Shown here piece by piece: positions 17,718 through 27,352 of a stretch of 64,000 bases of DNA. The stretch is from Bin5 sp963662575 (GTDB taxonomy: Bacteria; Chloroflexota; Anaerolineae; Caldilineales; Caldilineaceae). Position 1 is the stretch's first letter, and each line of letters starts with the position of its first letter. Location: NCBI GenBank assembly GCA_963662575.1, contig OY759723.1:3906001-3970000 (forward strand), written 5' to 3'. Made by a program: the position numbers and the translations under genes. Under the pieces are notes generated by a model. The model was given only the letters and a program-made list of their open reading frames with translations. It did not search any database and had not been told where the DNA came from.

Positions 17718-18797
17718 TCAGAAAGCCTGTGGAAACAGGTAAGCGATCATCCCCAGGGTAATGTTATAGGAGGCGTGTGCGATAACACAGGTTGACGTGT
17801 TGAATCGCATCCGCAACAGACCAAGGATCAGTCCTACGATAAACACGGCCAGCGTCGACAAGGTGATTCCGTATTGACTGTGCACAACCGCAAACAGAAG
17901 GCTGGTAAACAGTAGACCGAAGCGTGGTTGCAGTGCCCCGCGAAAAAGTGTCTCTTCGCCGATTCCCGCGGCCAGACCCAGGGTGAGAATACCCGGAATC
18001 GACCCAAGCAGCGGCCCGATAAGAGATTCCGATAGCCGCTCAACGTCCTCGTTCAACCCCCAACCGACTGCCTGTGCTACGATTTCCAAGACGATGATGA
18101 CACCGACGGATAGCAGCCCGGTCCCGATGCCAACTGCGATCGCGGCTGGGCTCGGTACGACCAGCCCCAGCCGTTCAAAAGCTTGGCCCAACTTGCGGCG
18201 CGTCAGCCAGCCAATGCCAACCAGCGCCCAGACCGCAAACAGGATCTGCTGCACCCAGAGCGAAAACAGAAGTGACCCGATACTTGGTTCCGAAGCCTCT
18301 GACAGGTCCGCCAACGTTTCCAGTCCGATGGCGAGCGTGAATGTCAGGTTTATAACGACCAACATGACGAACGAAACAGCGATCGCATGAACGCTGCTGC
18401 GAAAGTCTATCTGTATGAGTCTTGCCAGCTGCTTGCGAACCGCAGGCAGCAGGAAGAGCGGCGCAGCCGCCGCCGGCGCCCACAGGCCCAGGCCCAATAC
18501 ATCCAGTCTGTCCAAAACAGGCAGGATCCCTTCGGTCGCCTCGGTCCCACCACCTGACAGCAGATCGAGAAAGTTCTGCTGCAGGTTGTCGTTTGTCTTC
18601 ATGAGAATGGCAATGACGTGCAAAGTTGCGCCGACCATCGCCATTATTCCGAAAATGAACAGATGAAATGCATAAGTCAGTCCTGCTATCGTCTTTCCAG
18701 TGCCTCCTTCCAACCTGTGTTTGTCTGCAAGGTTTGCCAAGAGGACTATCAGGAACAGTGGCGCGAACAGCAGGACCGTAAGTATACTCTCGCCCAT
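17718..18797 (-). CDS. CPBP-family intramembrane metalloprotease
   Basis: 359 residues from the ATG at 18797, which lies 11 bases after GGAG; a GTG 12 bases upstream would leave no spacing. It has about eight to nine hydrophobic segments. The C-terminal CPBP/Abi domain shows the catalytic EETLFRG motif, then FAVVHSQYG, and CVIAHASYN near the end, the three conserved blocks of glutamic-type CAAX-processing (Rce1-like) proteases. Bacterial members act on unknown membrane substrates, some in bacteriocin self-immunity. The long N-terminal membrane region is not a domain I recognise. Confidence 0.82.
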   Translation of the reverse strand: MGESILTVLLFAPLFLIVLLANLADKHRLEGGTGKTIAGLTYAFHLFIFGIMAMVGATLHVIAILMKTNDNLQQNFLDLLSGGGTEATEGILPVLDRLDVLGLGLWAPAAAAPLFLLPAVRKQLARLIQIDFRSSVHAIAVSFVMLVVINLTFTLAIGLETLADLSEASEPSIGSLLFSLWVQQILFAVWALVGIGWLTRRKLGQAFERLGLVVPSPAAIAVGIGTGLLSVGVIIVLEIVAQAVGWGLNEDVERLSESLIGPLLGSIPGILTLGLAAGIGEETLFRGALQPRFGLLFTSLLFAVVHSQYGITLSTLAVFIVGLILGLLRMRFNTSTCVIAHASYNITLGMIAYLFPQAF

Positions 18798-19272
18798 ATC
18801 AGAATTCACTCCTTCTCATAGTACAGTCACCAGTGCGCGAAAGTTGTGGCTTGGACTGGTCCTCATATTAGACCTGTCTCGATTCAATCCACATGTAAGG
18901 CTATAGGCTAAGAGGTTTCTTATCAAGTCTCTATAACATGCGGCTCCCAATGACCTGACCGTTTCAGGCGCCTGCACAGTCTATTCTCTTAAGGAAACGT
19001 CTCTTGGCTATTAGCAAGCGTACCATACAACGCGCATAAGAACCGTAACGCCCCGCCCACATCCTCGGATTGTGCTCGACCTCATTGCATGTGACTGTGT
19101 TTAGGGCTAAGTCTGAAAGGAAACCTGTGGAAGGAGACCACAGCGCGAGACGCTCACTCGTTATGTTCAACCGGCGCGCTTTACATTTGGACAGGATTTC
19201 TCTAAAATAGGGCAAACTTTCGCGAAGTGTCGAGCCCTTTGCCCTTCGAATTGTAAGTCGGAGACACATTTG
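18798..19272. other. Divergent intergenic region between the CPBP protease and ppk
   Basis: 475 bp with no supported gene; an antisense frame over 18964-19398 has no family features. It contains the ppk promoter. Confidence 0.6.
19180..19208 (+). promoter_or_regulatory. Probable ppk promoter
   Basis: TTTACA (19180-19185), 17-bp spacer, TAAAAT (19203-19208), about 65 bp before the ATG at 19273. I did not find a convincing Pho-box-like direct repeat. Confidence 0.5.
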
Positions 19273-21636
19273 ATGAACAGTTATACCTATCGATTTGACG
19301 AAGAGTCCGATAGCCCTCCTCCTGTCGAAAAATTGGTGACCGGCGCCGAACCAGTAACTGGTACGGTTGTCGACTGGAGGGCATATCCTTCTTCCCAAAC
19401 GACGATGCCGCCCGTCTCCGCGTATCCCCCCTCTCAGACACCACTTACCAATTTCTCGCTCGATGAGTTGGCGGAATCACCGGCCATTTACAACCGCGAA
19501 CTGAGCTGGTTGGATTTCAACTGGCGTGTACTGTATGAAGCGCTCGACGACCGCAACCCGCTGCTCGAGAGACTCAAGTTCGTTGCGATTACAAGTAGCA
19601 ACCTGGATGAGTTTTTCCGCAAACGGGTCGGTGGGTTGAAACGGCAGCAGGCCGCCGGTGTCGCCAATCTGAACCTGCACGGCTGGACACCCGACCTGCA
19701 AATGCGACTCATCGCCCGCCACGCGCGCGCCATGGTCCAATGTCAGACGCATGCGCTCCTGAACGAAATCCTGCCGGGATTGCGTGCAGAGGGGATGCGT
19801 ATCGTCACCTATGACGAACTGCCTGCCAACCAACAAGAGGAATTGTCCGCCTTCTTCCGCAAAGAAATCTACCCGATTCTGACCCCTCTTGCTGTCGATC
19901 CAGGCCACCCTTTTCCATTTATCAGCAACCTCAGCCTCAGCCTCGCCGTAGAGATGCGAGACCCTGTCAATGGCGAAATCCGGTTTGCAAGGGTCAAAGT
20001 TCCCTCCAACCGGGCCCGCTGGGTAACGGTCAATGACTCGCTAGACTTTGTTCCGCTTGAACAGGTGATTACACACAACCTGGAGCTTCTTTTCCCTGGC
20101 ATGGAACTGATCGCTACCTATCCCTTCCGCGTGACCAGAAACGCCGACATTGCCCGCAGCGAAGAGGAGGCCGACGACCTACTTCAGATGATTAGCGAGG
20201 AGTTGCGCGAACGCCGCTTCGCCCCAATCGTCCGCCTGGAAGTGGCTGAGTCCATGCCGGACGACATCCGCGCTATACTGATGCAGGAAATGGAACTCCT
20301 CCACACCGACGTCTACAACCACGAAGGTCCTCTGGGCGTAGCAGACCTGCTCCCGCTTACCGATGTAAATTTACCGCACCTCAAAGACCAGCCATGGACA
20401 CCGCAGACCCATCCCGCCTTCTCTGGCATCGGCAGCCAAACACGGCCCGCCGACATCTTTTCTATTATCAGAAAAGGTGATGTGCTTGTCCATCATCCAT
20501 ATCACAGTTTCGCTACCAGCACGCAGTCATTCATCGAGGCGGCTGCCAGAGACCCCCAGGTCCTCGCCATCAAGCAGACTCTGTATCGAACCAGTGCTGA
20601 CTCACCGGTCGGGCGAGCGCTGATCCAGGCGGCAGAGCGGGGCAAACAGGTGGCCGTCCTGGTTGAATTGAAGGCCCGATTCGACGAAGAGCGCAACATT
20701 GAATGGGCGCAAACTTTGGAAGACGCCGGTGTCCACGTGGCCTATGGTTTGGTAGGCCTGAAAACGCATACCAAGACGACACTTGTGGTGCGAGAAGAAG
20801 AGGATGGCATTCAAGTCTATGCCCACATCGGTACCGGTAACTACAATCCGAAGACCGCCGGCCTCTACACAGACCTGGGGCTCTTGACCGCTCGACGCGA
20901 GATCGGCGCCGATCTGATGGATCTCTTCAACTTTCTGACGGGCTATAGCCGCCAGCGTCACTTCCGGAGGCTTCTGGTCGCACCTGTCAACATGCGCGAC
21001 CGGTTCGTGGAAATGATCGACACGGAAGCCGCAAATGCCCTTGCCGGTCGGCCCTGCGGCATCACCGCCAAGATGAACGGGCTAGACGACGTCGTGATCG
21101 TGCAGGCCCTCTATCGTGCCAGCCAGGCCGGCGTGCCCATCCGCCTCATAGTGCGCGGCAACTGCCGCATTCAGCCCGGCATCGCGGGAATTAGCGACAA
21201 CATCGAAGTGATCAGCGTAATCGGCCGCTTCCTCGAGCACCACCGCATCTATTCCTTTGTAAACAACGGCAAACCGGTCTACTACATTGGCAGCGCCGAC
21301 TGGATGTCGCGCAATCTCATCGACCGCGTCGAAGCGATCGTTCCGGTAGAAGAGCCAGCGCTTCAGGAGCAGCTGCAGCGCATCCTCGACTGTTGTCTGG
21401 AAGACAGGCGGCAGTCGTGGACACTTCAGAGCGATGGCCTGTACCATAGACATGAGGAACAGAAGGCGTCGAACGGCCGCGAAGGCAGCCAGCCGGAAAG
21501 TGAGCAGCCAGGCCCCCCGGAATCCCTGGAAACACCCGCGACCCGCCTCCAGGACGGCCTCGAATATGCCGCCCGCAAATATGGCTCCCAGCAGGCCCTG
21601 ATGGACTGGACGCAATACAGCCTGGGGCAAATTTGA
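19273..21636 (+). CDS. ppk: Polyphosphate kinase 1
   Basis: 787 residues (ATG at 19273; a TTG directly before it is also possible). PPK1 makes inorganic polyphosphate reversibly from ATP. The protein carries the family's N domain (ELSWLDFNWRVL...SNLDEFFRKRVGGLK), followed by the head domain and two phospholipase-D-like C domains. The KTHTK motif has His499, equivalent to the autophosphorylated histidine of E. coli PPK1, followed by YAHIGTGNYNPKTA. The second half has IRLIVRGNCRIQPG and EHHRIYSFVNNG, then the YIGSADWMSRNL ending. An additional ~60-residue tail (rich in Glu, Gln, Pro) extends past the catalytic core, and the first ~65 residues are also outside the domain. Monocistronic. Confidence 0.96.
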   Translation: MNSYTYRFDEESDSPPPVEKLVTGAEPVTGTVVDWRAYPSSQTTMPPVSAYPPSQTPLTNFSLDELAESPAIYNRELSWLDFNWRVLYEALDDRNPLLERLKFVAITSSNLDEFFRKRVGGLKRQQAAGVANLNLHGWTPDLQMRLIARHARAMVQCQTHALLNEILPGLRAEGMRIVTYDELPANQQEELSAFFRKEIYPILTPLAVDPGHPFPFISNLSLSLAVEMRDPVNGEIRFARVKVPSNRARWVTVNDSLDFVPLEQVITHNLELLFPGMELIATYPFRVTRNADIARSEEEADDLLQMISEELRERRFAPIVRLEVAESMPDDIRAILMQEMELLHTDVYNHEGPLGVADLLPLTDVNLPHLKDQPWTPQTHPAFSGIGSQTRPADIFSIIRKGDVLVHHPYHSFATSTQSFIEAAARDPQVLAIKQTLYRTSADSPVGRALIQAAERGKQVAVLVELKARFDEERNIEWAQTLEDAGVHVAYGLVGLKTHTKTTLVVREEEDGIQVYAHIGTGNYNPKTAGLYTDLGLLTARREIGADLMDLFNFLTGYSRQRHFRRLLVAPVNMRDRFVEMIDTEAANALAGRPCGITAKMNGLDDVVIVQALYRASQAGVPIRLIVRGNCRIQPGIAGISDNIEVISVIGRFLEHHRIYSFVNNGKPVYYIGSADWMSRNLIDRVEAIVPVEEPALQEQLQRILDCCLEDRRQSWTLQSDGLYHRHEEQKASNGREGSQPESEQPGPPESLETPATRLQDGLEYAARKYGSQQALMDWTQYSLGQI

Positions 21637-21771
21637 GGCTCTGGCTCCCTCCCTGTTCGGCCTTCTTCACTCGTTCCTCTCAAACATCCCCCAGGGATTG
21701 AGTGGTCGTCTCACGGCCAGCTCCTCCCCCCAATTCACCCCTTTCTGCCGCCTCGCTCCACTCAGTCTGAC

Positions 21772-21800
21772 TTGACATAAACTGATTTCGCAGATACAAT
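21772..21800 (+). promoter_or_regulatory. Near-consensus promoter driving a leaderless dtxR-like gene
   Basis: TTGACA (21772-21777), exactly 17 bp, TACAAT (21795-21800). The expected transcription start, six to seven bases after the -10, falls on the ATG at 21807, and no Shine-Dalgarno sequence exists. Confidence 0.75.
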
Positions 21801-21815
21801 TTAGCCATGACTAAA
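21800..21815. promoter_or_regulatory. Candidate metalloregulator operator over the start codon
   Basis: An imperfect 16-bp palindrome TTTAGccatgaCTAAA spans the end of the -10 element, the start site and the ATG. The TTAG/CTAA half-sites resemble DtxR/MntR boxes, suggesting autoregulation (inference). Confidence 0.45.
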
Positions 21816-22502
21816 AACTATTCCTCCGAAATCAGCAACCCTCTTTCCTCCAATCACGAGGACTATCTGAAAGCCATCTATATCCTGGAGGCGCGCGGCG
21901 AGCCGGTCACTAACTCAGTCCTTTCCGAATACATTGGCTTCACCCCCGCCTCTGCCACCAATATGGTGAAGAAGCTGGCCCAGATGGACCTGGTAATTTA
22001 CCGTCCACATCAAGCCGTTGCCCTCACGCCAACCGGCAATCGCGTCGCGCTCGAGATACTGCGTCACCACCGCCTGCTTGAGCTCTTCCTGCACAAGACG
22101 TTGGATATCCCTTGGGATAGCGTGCATGAAGAGGCCGAACGCCTCGAACACGTGATCAGCGAAGCCCTGGAAGATGCAATTGCCGCTTCGCTGGGCTACC
22201 CCAAAGTGGATCCCCACGGAGATCCTATTCCTTCCAAGAATGGCGAAATCAGCCACACACCGGGTCACCCACTTTCAGAGGCCGAAGCCGGTCGCGCATA
22301 TAGACTTGTGCGCGTTTTGAGCCAGGAAAGGGAACGCCTCGCCTATTTGGGCAGGCTGGGACTGAAATTGAACGTGGAGGTCTACTTGCACGAACAGGCA
22401 CCCTTTGACGGTCCCGTACTCGTGGAAGTTGCTGGAGAGGAACATGCTTTGGCAATTGAAATGGCGGCCCTGCTGCAAGTCGTGCCCGCGTCAGCCGAGT
22501 AG
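21807..22502 (+). CDS. DtxR/MntR-family metal-dependent repressor
   Basis: 231 residues. The N-terminal winged helix (HEDYLKAIYILEARGEPVTN, then SATNMVKKLAQMDLVIYRP) is typical of DtxR-type regulators. A dimerisation/metal domain follows with HHRLLELFL, then HEEAERLEHVISE, retaining the His/Glu metal ligands. The C-terminal ~80 residues form an SH3-like/FeoA domain. Members sense Fe2+ or Mn2+ and repress uptake genes or activate efflux. The next genes encode an ABC exporter 220 bp away, which may or may not be a target. The gene looks leaderless, and a palindrome over the ATG would allow self-repression. Confidence 0.92.
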   Translation: MTKNYSSEISNPLSSNHEDYLKAIYILEARGEPVTNSVLSEYIGFTPASATNMVKKLAQMDLVIYRPHQAVALTPTGNRVALEILRHHRLLELFLHKTLDIPWDSVHEEAERLEHVISEALEDAIAASLGYPKVDPHGDPIPSKNGEISHTPGHPLSEAEAGRAYRLVRVLSQERERLAYLGRLGLKLNVEVYLHEQAPFDGPVLVEVAGEEHALAIEMAALLQVVPASAE

Positions 22503-22723
22503 GTCTTCTGTCAGGATTTCGACGTGGGATTGTCAGTCAGTTAGCAGCGGTCTACGCGATGATGATATCCGTACGAAATGCTGCTGTGTAGGACAAAGGG
22601 CTTTAAGACATCTGCCTGAACTGTGAAATGCGTGACTGGGCTGTTACCTGCTCCCCCCTCTGCCTTTGCATCGCCGAAAGACCGTGGTCGGCGCGTTAGC
22701 GAAAACTGCTCGAAGAATTGCCC

Positions 22724-24961
22724 ATGATATTCAAAAACCTTATGCGGCGGTCAGTCCGAAGCGGCTTGACTCTCCTCGGCATCGCAATCGGCGTCGCCGC
22801 AGTCGTCGCGCTGGGCGCAATCGCGGAAGGACTAACTTCGAATTTCGCCGTCGCCGTCGGCGGCAGCAACAACGACCTTCTCATCACCCAGGCTGAGGCC
22901 ATCGACCCTGCACTGAGTAGCCTGGACGACACCGTTGGCGAGCGCCTGCGAACCGTTCCAGGTGTCGATCGGGTGGAGCCTGGTGTCTACACCTGGGTTT
23001 CAACCCCGGAGCTTCCTTTTTTTCTCCTCTTTGGCTATGAGATAGGCAGTACGGCCATGGACCACTATCGCATCGTCGAAGGCAAGCCGCTGAGTGGTCC
23101 TGGGCAGATGGTGATCGGTCGACGCGCCACCGAATCAATCGATGTCGCTATCGGCGAAAATATACGCATCTACGGAACGCCCTTTCGCGTTGTCGGAATC
23201 TATGAGACCGGTCAGGGCATCGAAGAGTCCGGTGGCGTCTTCGTGCTCGAAGATGCCCAGACCGCAGCTCAGTACGAGCGTAAGGTAAGTCTCTACGAAA
23301 TAGGTTTGCGCCGCGGCGACGACGCCGACGAAACCATCAGCCGAATTGAAGCCCTTGATCTCGACCTCAAGATAAGCAAGACTAGCGAGCGCGAAACCAA
23401 CCAGCAATATGAACAGATGCTTCAGGGCTTCGCCTGGGGCATCGCCGCGATCGCCATCTTTATTGGCGGCCTCGGCATGATGAACTCCATGGTGATGAGT
23501 GTGCTGGAACGCACGCGCGAAATCGGCACTTTGCGCGCTTTGGGTTGGAGCCGCTGGCGCGTCCTGCGCATCATTCTTGGTGAATCGGTGGCGTTGAGCG
23601 CACTCGGCGGTGTCGTCGGCATCGTCTTGGGATTCGGCCTGGCCAAACTGACTGGCACAATTCCAGGCGTGGGCGCGTTGCTTGCCGGTGTATTCACGCC
23701 TGCCATCTTCATTCAGGGCATGGCGACGGCGCTTGTCCTCGGTCTGGTAGGTGGCGTCTACCCTGCATGGCGGGCCGCCGGTTTGCGGCCGGTCGAAGCC
23801 CTTTCCTACGAAGGCGGCGCCGGCTCCGACTTCAAAAGTGGCGCGCTGAGCCGCATCGGCAACCAGAGTTTCCGCAATCTCTGGCGGCGCCGCAACCGTA
23901 CTCTCCTCGCCGCCGCCGGCATCGGTATTGGCGTGGGAACACTGGTGATGTTGGGTGGAATCACTGCCGGCCTAATCGGTCAGATGAACAACCTGGCCGG
24001 CAGTGGCAGCCCCGGCAACATTACAGTCATGCAGCGGGACGTGCCCGATATGTCACTGAGCAGCGTCGACGAGAATGTCGTGCGCCAGATTAAGGCCATG
24101 CCCCAGGTCGAATCGGTCAGCCCTATGGTCCTTGGCGTTGTCCTGACCCCGGAACTGCCACTGTTCATCCTGCACGGGCTTGATCCCAACAGCGAGGCCA
24201 TGGACCATTACAAATTGGTTGCAGGCAGACGCGTACAGCGCCCATCCGAGATCATCATCGGCAGCAACGCCGCCGAATCCTACAAACTCGAACTGGGCGA
24301 TACACTGACCCTTTACAACACCCGCTACAAGGTTGTCGGCATCTATGAGACCGGTGTTGCCTGGGAGGAAGGCGGCGGCATCCTGGCACTGCGCGAATCC
24401 CAGCGGATTCTCAACCGTCCCCGCAACGTCAGCTTCCTGTTTGTTAACGTCAAAGACCCCTCAATGGCGGAGCCGGTCCAGGACGCCATCAATCAGAGGT
24501 TTCCCAAGGTGAGGGCCAGCATCAGTAGCGAATTTGCCCAGAATACCGACGACATTGCCTCAATGCAGGCGGCCGCCGGCGCCATCGGCATGCTGGCATT
24601 GATTGTGGGTGGGATCGTAGTTGCCAACACGATGATCATGTCGATCTACGAGCGCACCCGCGAGATCGGCACTTTGCGTGCCCTGGGTTGGCCCGGCAAG
24701 CGCATCCTCTCGCAAATTATGCAGGAGAGCCTGCTTTTATGCCTGCTGTCGGCCATGCTGGGCAGCGTTGGCGCAGTCCTGCTTCTCAGCGGTCTCTCTT
24801 CCATACCCATGCCCGGCGGCGCCATGCTTCGCCCAGCCTGGGATCCAGGAACCTTTGTAACTGCCATAGGGCTTGCACTGGTGCTCGGCCTGTTGGGCGG
24901 CTTCTACCCGGCCTGGCGTGCCAGTAATTTGCAGCCAGTCGAGGCGCTGCGCTACGAATAG
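22724..24961 (+). CDS. Fused double MacB/FtsX-type ABC permease
   Basis: 745 residues from the ATG at 22724 (a TTG two codons upstream is possible). The protein is a tandem duplication. Residues ~1-365 and ~370-745 each contain an N-terminal helix, a MacB-type extracytoplasmic domain (RVVGIYETG / KVVGIYETG) and three C-terminal helices with MSVLERTREIGTLRALGW and MSIYERTREIGTLRALGW. MacB and LolCE permeases normally work as dimers of one such unit, so this chain is a built-in pseudodimer. It is followed by an adaptor protein and an ATPase, making a complete MacAB-like tripartite exporter without an outer-membrane channel, as fits a cell with one membrane or an atypical envelope. Substrate unknown. 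Confidence 0.9.
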   Translation: MIFKNLMRRSVRSGLTLLGIAIGVAAVVALGAIAEGLTSNFAVAVGGSNNDLLITQAEAIDPALSSLDDTVGERLRTVPGVDRVEPGVYTWVSTPELPFFLLFGYEIGSTAMDHYRIVEGKPLSGPGQMVIGRRATESIDVAIGENIRIYGTPFRVVGIYETGQGIEESGGVFVLEDAQTAAQYERKVSLYEIGLRRGDDADETISRIEALDLDLKISKTSERETNQQYEQMLQGFAWGIAAIAIFIGGLGMMNSMVMSVLERTREIGTLRALGWSRWRVLRIILGESVALSALGGVVGIVLGFGLAKLTGTIPGVGALLAGVFTPAIFIQGMATALVLGLVGGVYPAWRAAGLRPVEALSYEGGAGSDFKSGALSRIGNQSFRNLWRRRNRTLLAAAGIGIGVGTLVMLGGITAGLIGQMNNLAGSGSPGNITVMQRDVPDMSLSSVDENVVRQIKAMPQVESVSPMVLGVVLTPELPLFILHGLDPNSEAMDHYKLVAGRRVQRPSEIIIGSNAAESYKLELGDTLTLYNTRYKVVGIYETGVAWEEGGGILALRESQRILNRPRNVSFLFVNVKDPSMAEPVQDAINQRFPKVRASISSEFAQNTDDIASMQAAAGAIGMLALIVGGIVVANTMIMSIYERTREIGTLRALGWPGKRILSQIMQESLLLCLLSAMLGSVGAVLLLSGLSSIPMPGGAMLRPAWDPGTFVTAIGLALVLGLLGGFYPAWRASNLQPVEALRYE

Positions 24962-25022
24962 CGAGAAGGTCCGGCACTTGGTATGAATTTGGCGAACGCC
25001 TTTTGAGGTGAATGTACGAACT

Positions 25023-26375
25023 ATGAAACGAGTCTGGATTATCCTGGGATTGGTCGTTCTGCTGGCCGCCGGCGGCTGGGCCTACGTAACCTTCGTCGAC
25101 CCCTCTCTCCTTCCTCAGAACGCAATTTCTTCAGATGAGACAGCGGAGGCCGAGGCAGTAGAGGAAGCTGGCGCAGAGCTGGATTCGGTTATCTGGGCCT
25201 CGGGCAAGCTTCTTCCTACCGCCTGGGCCAATCTGGCTCCCCTGCAAGGTGGCATTGTGCAGCCCCTCCTCGTCAAAGAGGGCGACTGGGTTGAGGCCGG
25301 CGAAATGCTGGTGCAGCTCGATAGCCCGGCAGCACAGAGCAACGTCGCGGTCGCCGCCGCAACCGTCGTAGAAACGGAAGCAGCGCATGCAAAACTGCTT
25401 TCGGGCGCCAGCGAAGCCGACATCGCTGCCGCCGAGGCCGGGATAGCAACGGCAAGAGCGCAGGTATCCCTCGCCGCCGGCAGATTGCTGGAGTCGCAGA
25501 AGACCGTCGAGTTCTACCAGGTCGAGGTCCTGATTGCAACCGAACTATTTAACGAGCTGGCCAGCGGTCCCACTGAGGTAGAACGGGCTGCCGCCGCCGC
25601 GCGCGTCGAAGTAGCCCAGGCCGCCCTTGACCACGCCCAAGCTGCCTACAACGCAGTGCGAGGCGACCCCAGCATTGGCAGCACGCGCCTGGAAGCGCTG
25701 TTGCTGGAGCAGGCCACCAAATCGCTGCAGGCCGCCCAGGCCGAGTTTGCTGTTGCCACCCAGGGCGCTACCGAACAGCAGTTGGCCGTGGCCCAGTCCC
25801 GGATTCAGGAGGCCCAGTCCCGCGTCGCGATAGCCGAAAGCCAGATTCCGGCAGCCGAAGCGGGCGTGCAGTCCGCCCAGGCCGCGCTGGCCAGCGCCCA
25901 GGCGAACCTGCGAAAATTCCAGGCAGGCGCTTCGCCGGAAGATATCGCCGTTTCCCAAGCTCGCATCAGCACCGCCAGGGCGCAGCTTGCCAGTGCGGAA
26001 GCTCAGGTCGCTCAGACCCAGATTGTAGCCCCCTACGCCGGTCAGATTGGGGCAGTTCTCGTGCGCGGCGGTGAACTGGTCGCGGCTGGCCAGGTGCTCA
26101 TCCTCCTGGGCGATACCGGCAAGATGCACGTTGAAACGACCGATCTGCGCGAAACCGACGTAGTCCGATTGCGTGACGGTCAGGAGGTGGAAGTCACCTT
26201 CGATTCGCTGCCGGAACAGTTTTTCGACGGCATAATCACGCACATAGCGCCGGTCAGCACCACCGACAGGGGCAGCACCAATTTCACGGTTCACGTCGAA
26301 GTCCCGCAGCTGGACGAAAACTTGCGCTGGGGTATGACTGCCTTCGTCAATATCCTCGCGCCGCCCGATCAATAG
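25023..26375 (+). CDS. HlyD/MacA-type membrane fusion protein
   Basis: 450 residues from the ATG at 25023; GAGGTG lies 12 bases upstream, while the in-frame GTG at 25008 overlaps that site. One N-terminal membrane anchor (VWIILGLVVLLAAGGWAYV) is followed by an acidic linker and a biotinyl-lipoyl half-motif (GGIVQPLLVKEGDWVEAGEMLVQLDSP). A very Ala/Gln-rich coiled coil spans ~120-350, then come the second lipoyl half (APYAGQIGAVLVRGGELVAAG) and a beta-barrel domain ending DENLRWGMTAFVNI. It links the permease to extracytoplasmic substrate. It lies 61 bp after the permease and 89 bp before the ATPase. Confidence 0.9.
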   Translation: MKRVWIILGLVVLLAAGGWAYVTFVDPSLLPQNAISSDETAEAEAVEEAGAELDSVIWASGKLLPTAWANLAPLQGGIVQPLLVKEGDWVEAGEMLVQLDSPAAQSNVAVAAATVVETEAAHAKLLSGASEADIAAAEAGIATARAQVSLAAGRLLESQKTVEFYQVEVLIATELFNELASGPTEVERAAAAARVEVAQAALDHAQAAYNAVRGDPSIGSTRLEALLLEQATKSLQAAQAEFAVATQGATEQQLAVAQSRIQEAQSRVAIAESQIPAAEAGVQSAQAALASAQANLRKFQAGASPEDIAVSQARISTARAQLASAEAQVAQTQIVAPYAGQIGAVLVRGGELVAAGQVLILLGDTGKMHVETTDLRETDVVRLRDGQEVEVTFDSLPEQFFDGIITHIAPVSTTDRGSTNFTVHVEVPQLDENLRWGMTAFVNILAPPDQ

Positions 26376-26464
26376 GTCACTGCGGTAACTACAAGGCCTG
26401 ACCTTTTGTGAAGTAGGCGGCACAGAAGTGTTCATACTTCGCGGCGAGAGTGCAGTAAACAAGA

Positions 26465-27352
26465 ATGGAAAATCAATCAGCGGGCGATCCCATCATCCGC
26501 GTAGAGAATGTAACGAAGATATACGGCAGCGGCGAAACCGCCGTACGCGCGCTCGACGGACTAACGGTCGAAGTGCAGGCGGGCGAATTCGTTGCCGTCA
26601 TGGGACCCAGCGGTTGCGGCAAGAGCACATTGTTGAATATGCTTGGCGCGCTCGACCAACCGTCCGAAGGCAAAGTCTGGGTGGCAAGTGAGGACCTGTC
26701 CCAACTGAAGGATGTGGACCGTTTTCGTGCGCAGACAGTGGGGTTCGTTTTCCAGTTGCACAATCTGTTGCCGACGATGACGGCGCAGGAAAACGTCGAA
26801 GTACCGTTGCAAGGCCAGATAAACAGCCGCAAAGAGCGCAAAGCGCGAGCAGCGCAACTTCTGGAATTGGTGGGCCTGGCAGACCGCAGCGACCATTTGC
26901 CCGGCCAGCTGTCGGGAGGACAACGCCAACGCGTGGCGATTGCACGTTCCCTTGCCAACAACCCGGCCCTGATCCTGGCCGATGAGCCCAGCGGCTCGCT
27001 TGATAGCCAGAGCAGCGAAGAAATCATGGCTCAGCTTGGCGAATTGAACCGCAGCCAGGGAACCTCAATTGTCGTCGTGACCCACGACCGCCGCGTTGCC
27101 CAGGCGACGCAACGCATCCTGCGCATGCAGGACGGCAGAATCGTCTCCGATCACAGCATTACCGACCCACTGGAAGAAGACTTGCGCATGTTTGCCCAAA
27201 GCCAGTTCGGGCAGACCCTACTGGCGGATAGCGCCACAGTGCACCAATTCATCGAGGAACAGGACGTTTCCGCCCTTCGCCAACTGCTGCTGGCCTTTGA
27301 TGACGGGGCCGGCGAGTCAGAGGAGCTCAGTTCTCAGTCGCCAGAATCCTAG
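26465..27352 (+). CDS. MacB/LolD-type ABC transporter ATPase
   Basis: 295 residues. Walker A GPSGCGKST, Q-loop VFQLHNLLPTMTAQENVE, signature LSGGQRQRVAIARSLANNP, Walker B LILADEPSGSLDS and H-loop VVVTHDRRVAQA all match the MacB/LolD/FtsE class. About 60 extra residues follow the nucleotide-binding domain (from EEDLRMFAQSQFG), of unknown role. It powers the fused permease encoded upstream. The last gene of the exporter operon; no clear terminator follows, only the hairpin repeat copy B. Confidence 0.92.
   Translation: MENQSAGDPIIRVENVTKIYGSGETAVRALDGLTVEVQAGEFVAVMGPSGCGKSTLLNMLGALDQPSEGKVWVASEDLSQLKDVDRFRAQTVGFVFQLHNLLPTMTAQENVEVPLQGQINSRKERKARAAQLLELVGLADRSDHLPGQLSGGQRQRVAIARSLANNPALILADEPSGSLDSQSSEEIMAQLGELNRSQGTSIVVVTHDRRVAQATQRILRMQDGRIVSDHSITDPLEEDLRMFAQSQFGQTLLADSATVHQFIEEQDVSALRQLLLAFDDGAGESEELSSQSPES

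Noticed and set aside
18964..19398. 144-aa minus-strand frame upstream of ppk
   Set aside because: Overlaps the ppk promoter and 5' end; low-complexity composition, no motifs.
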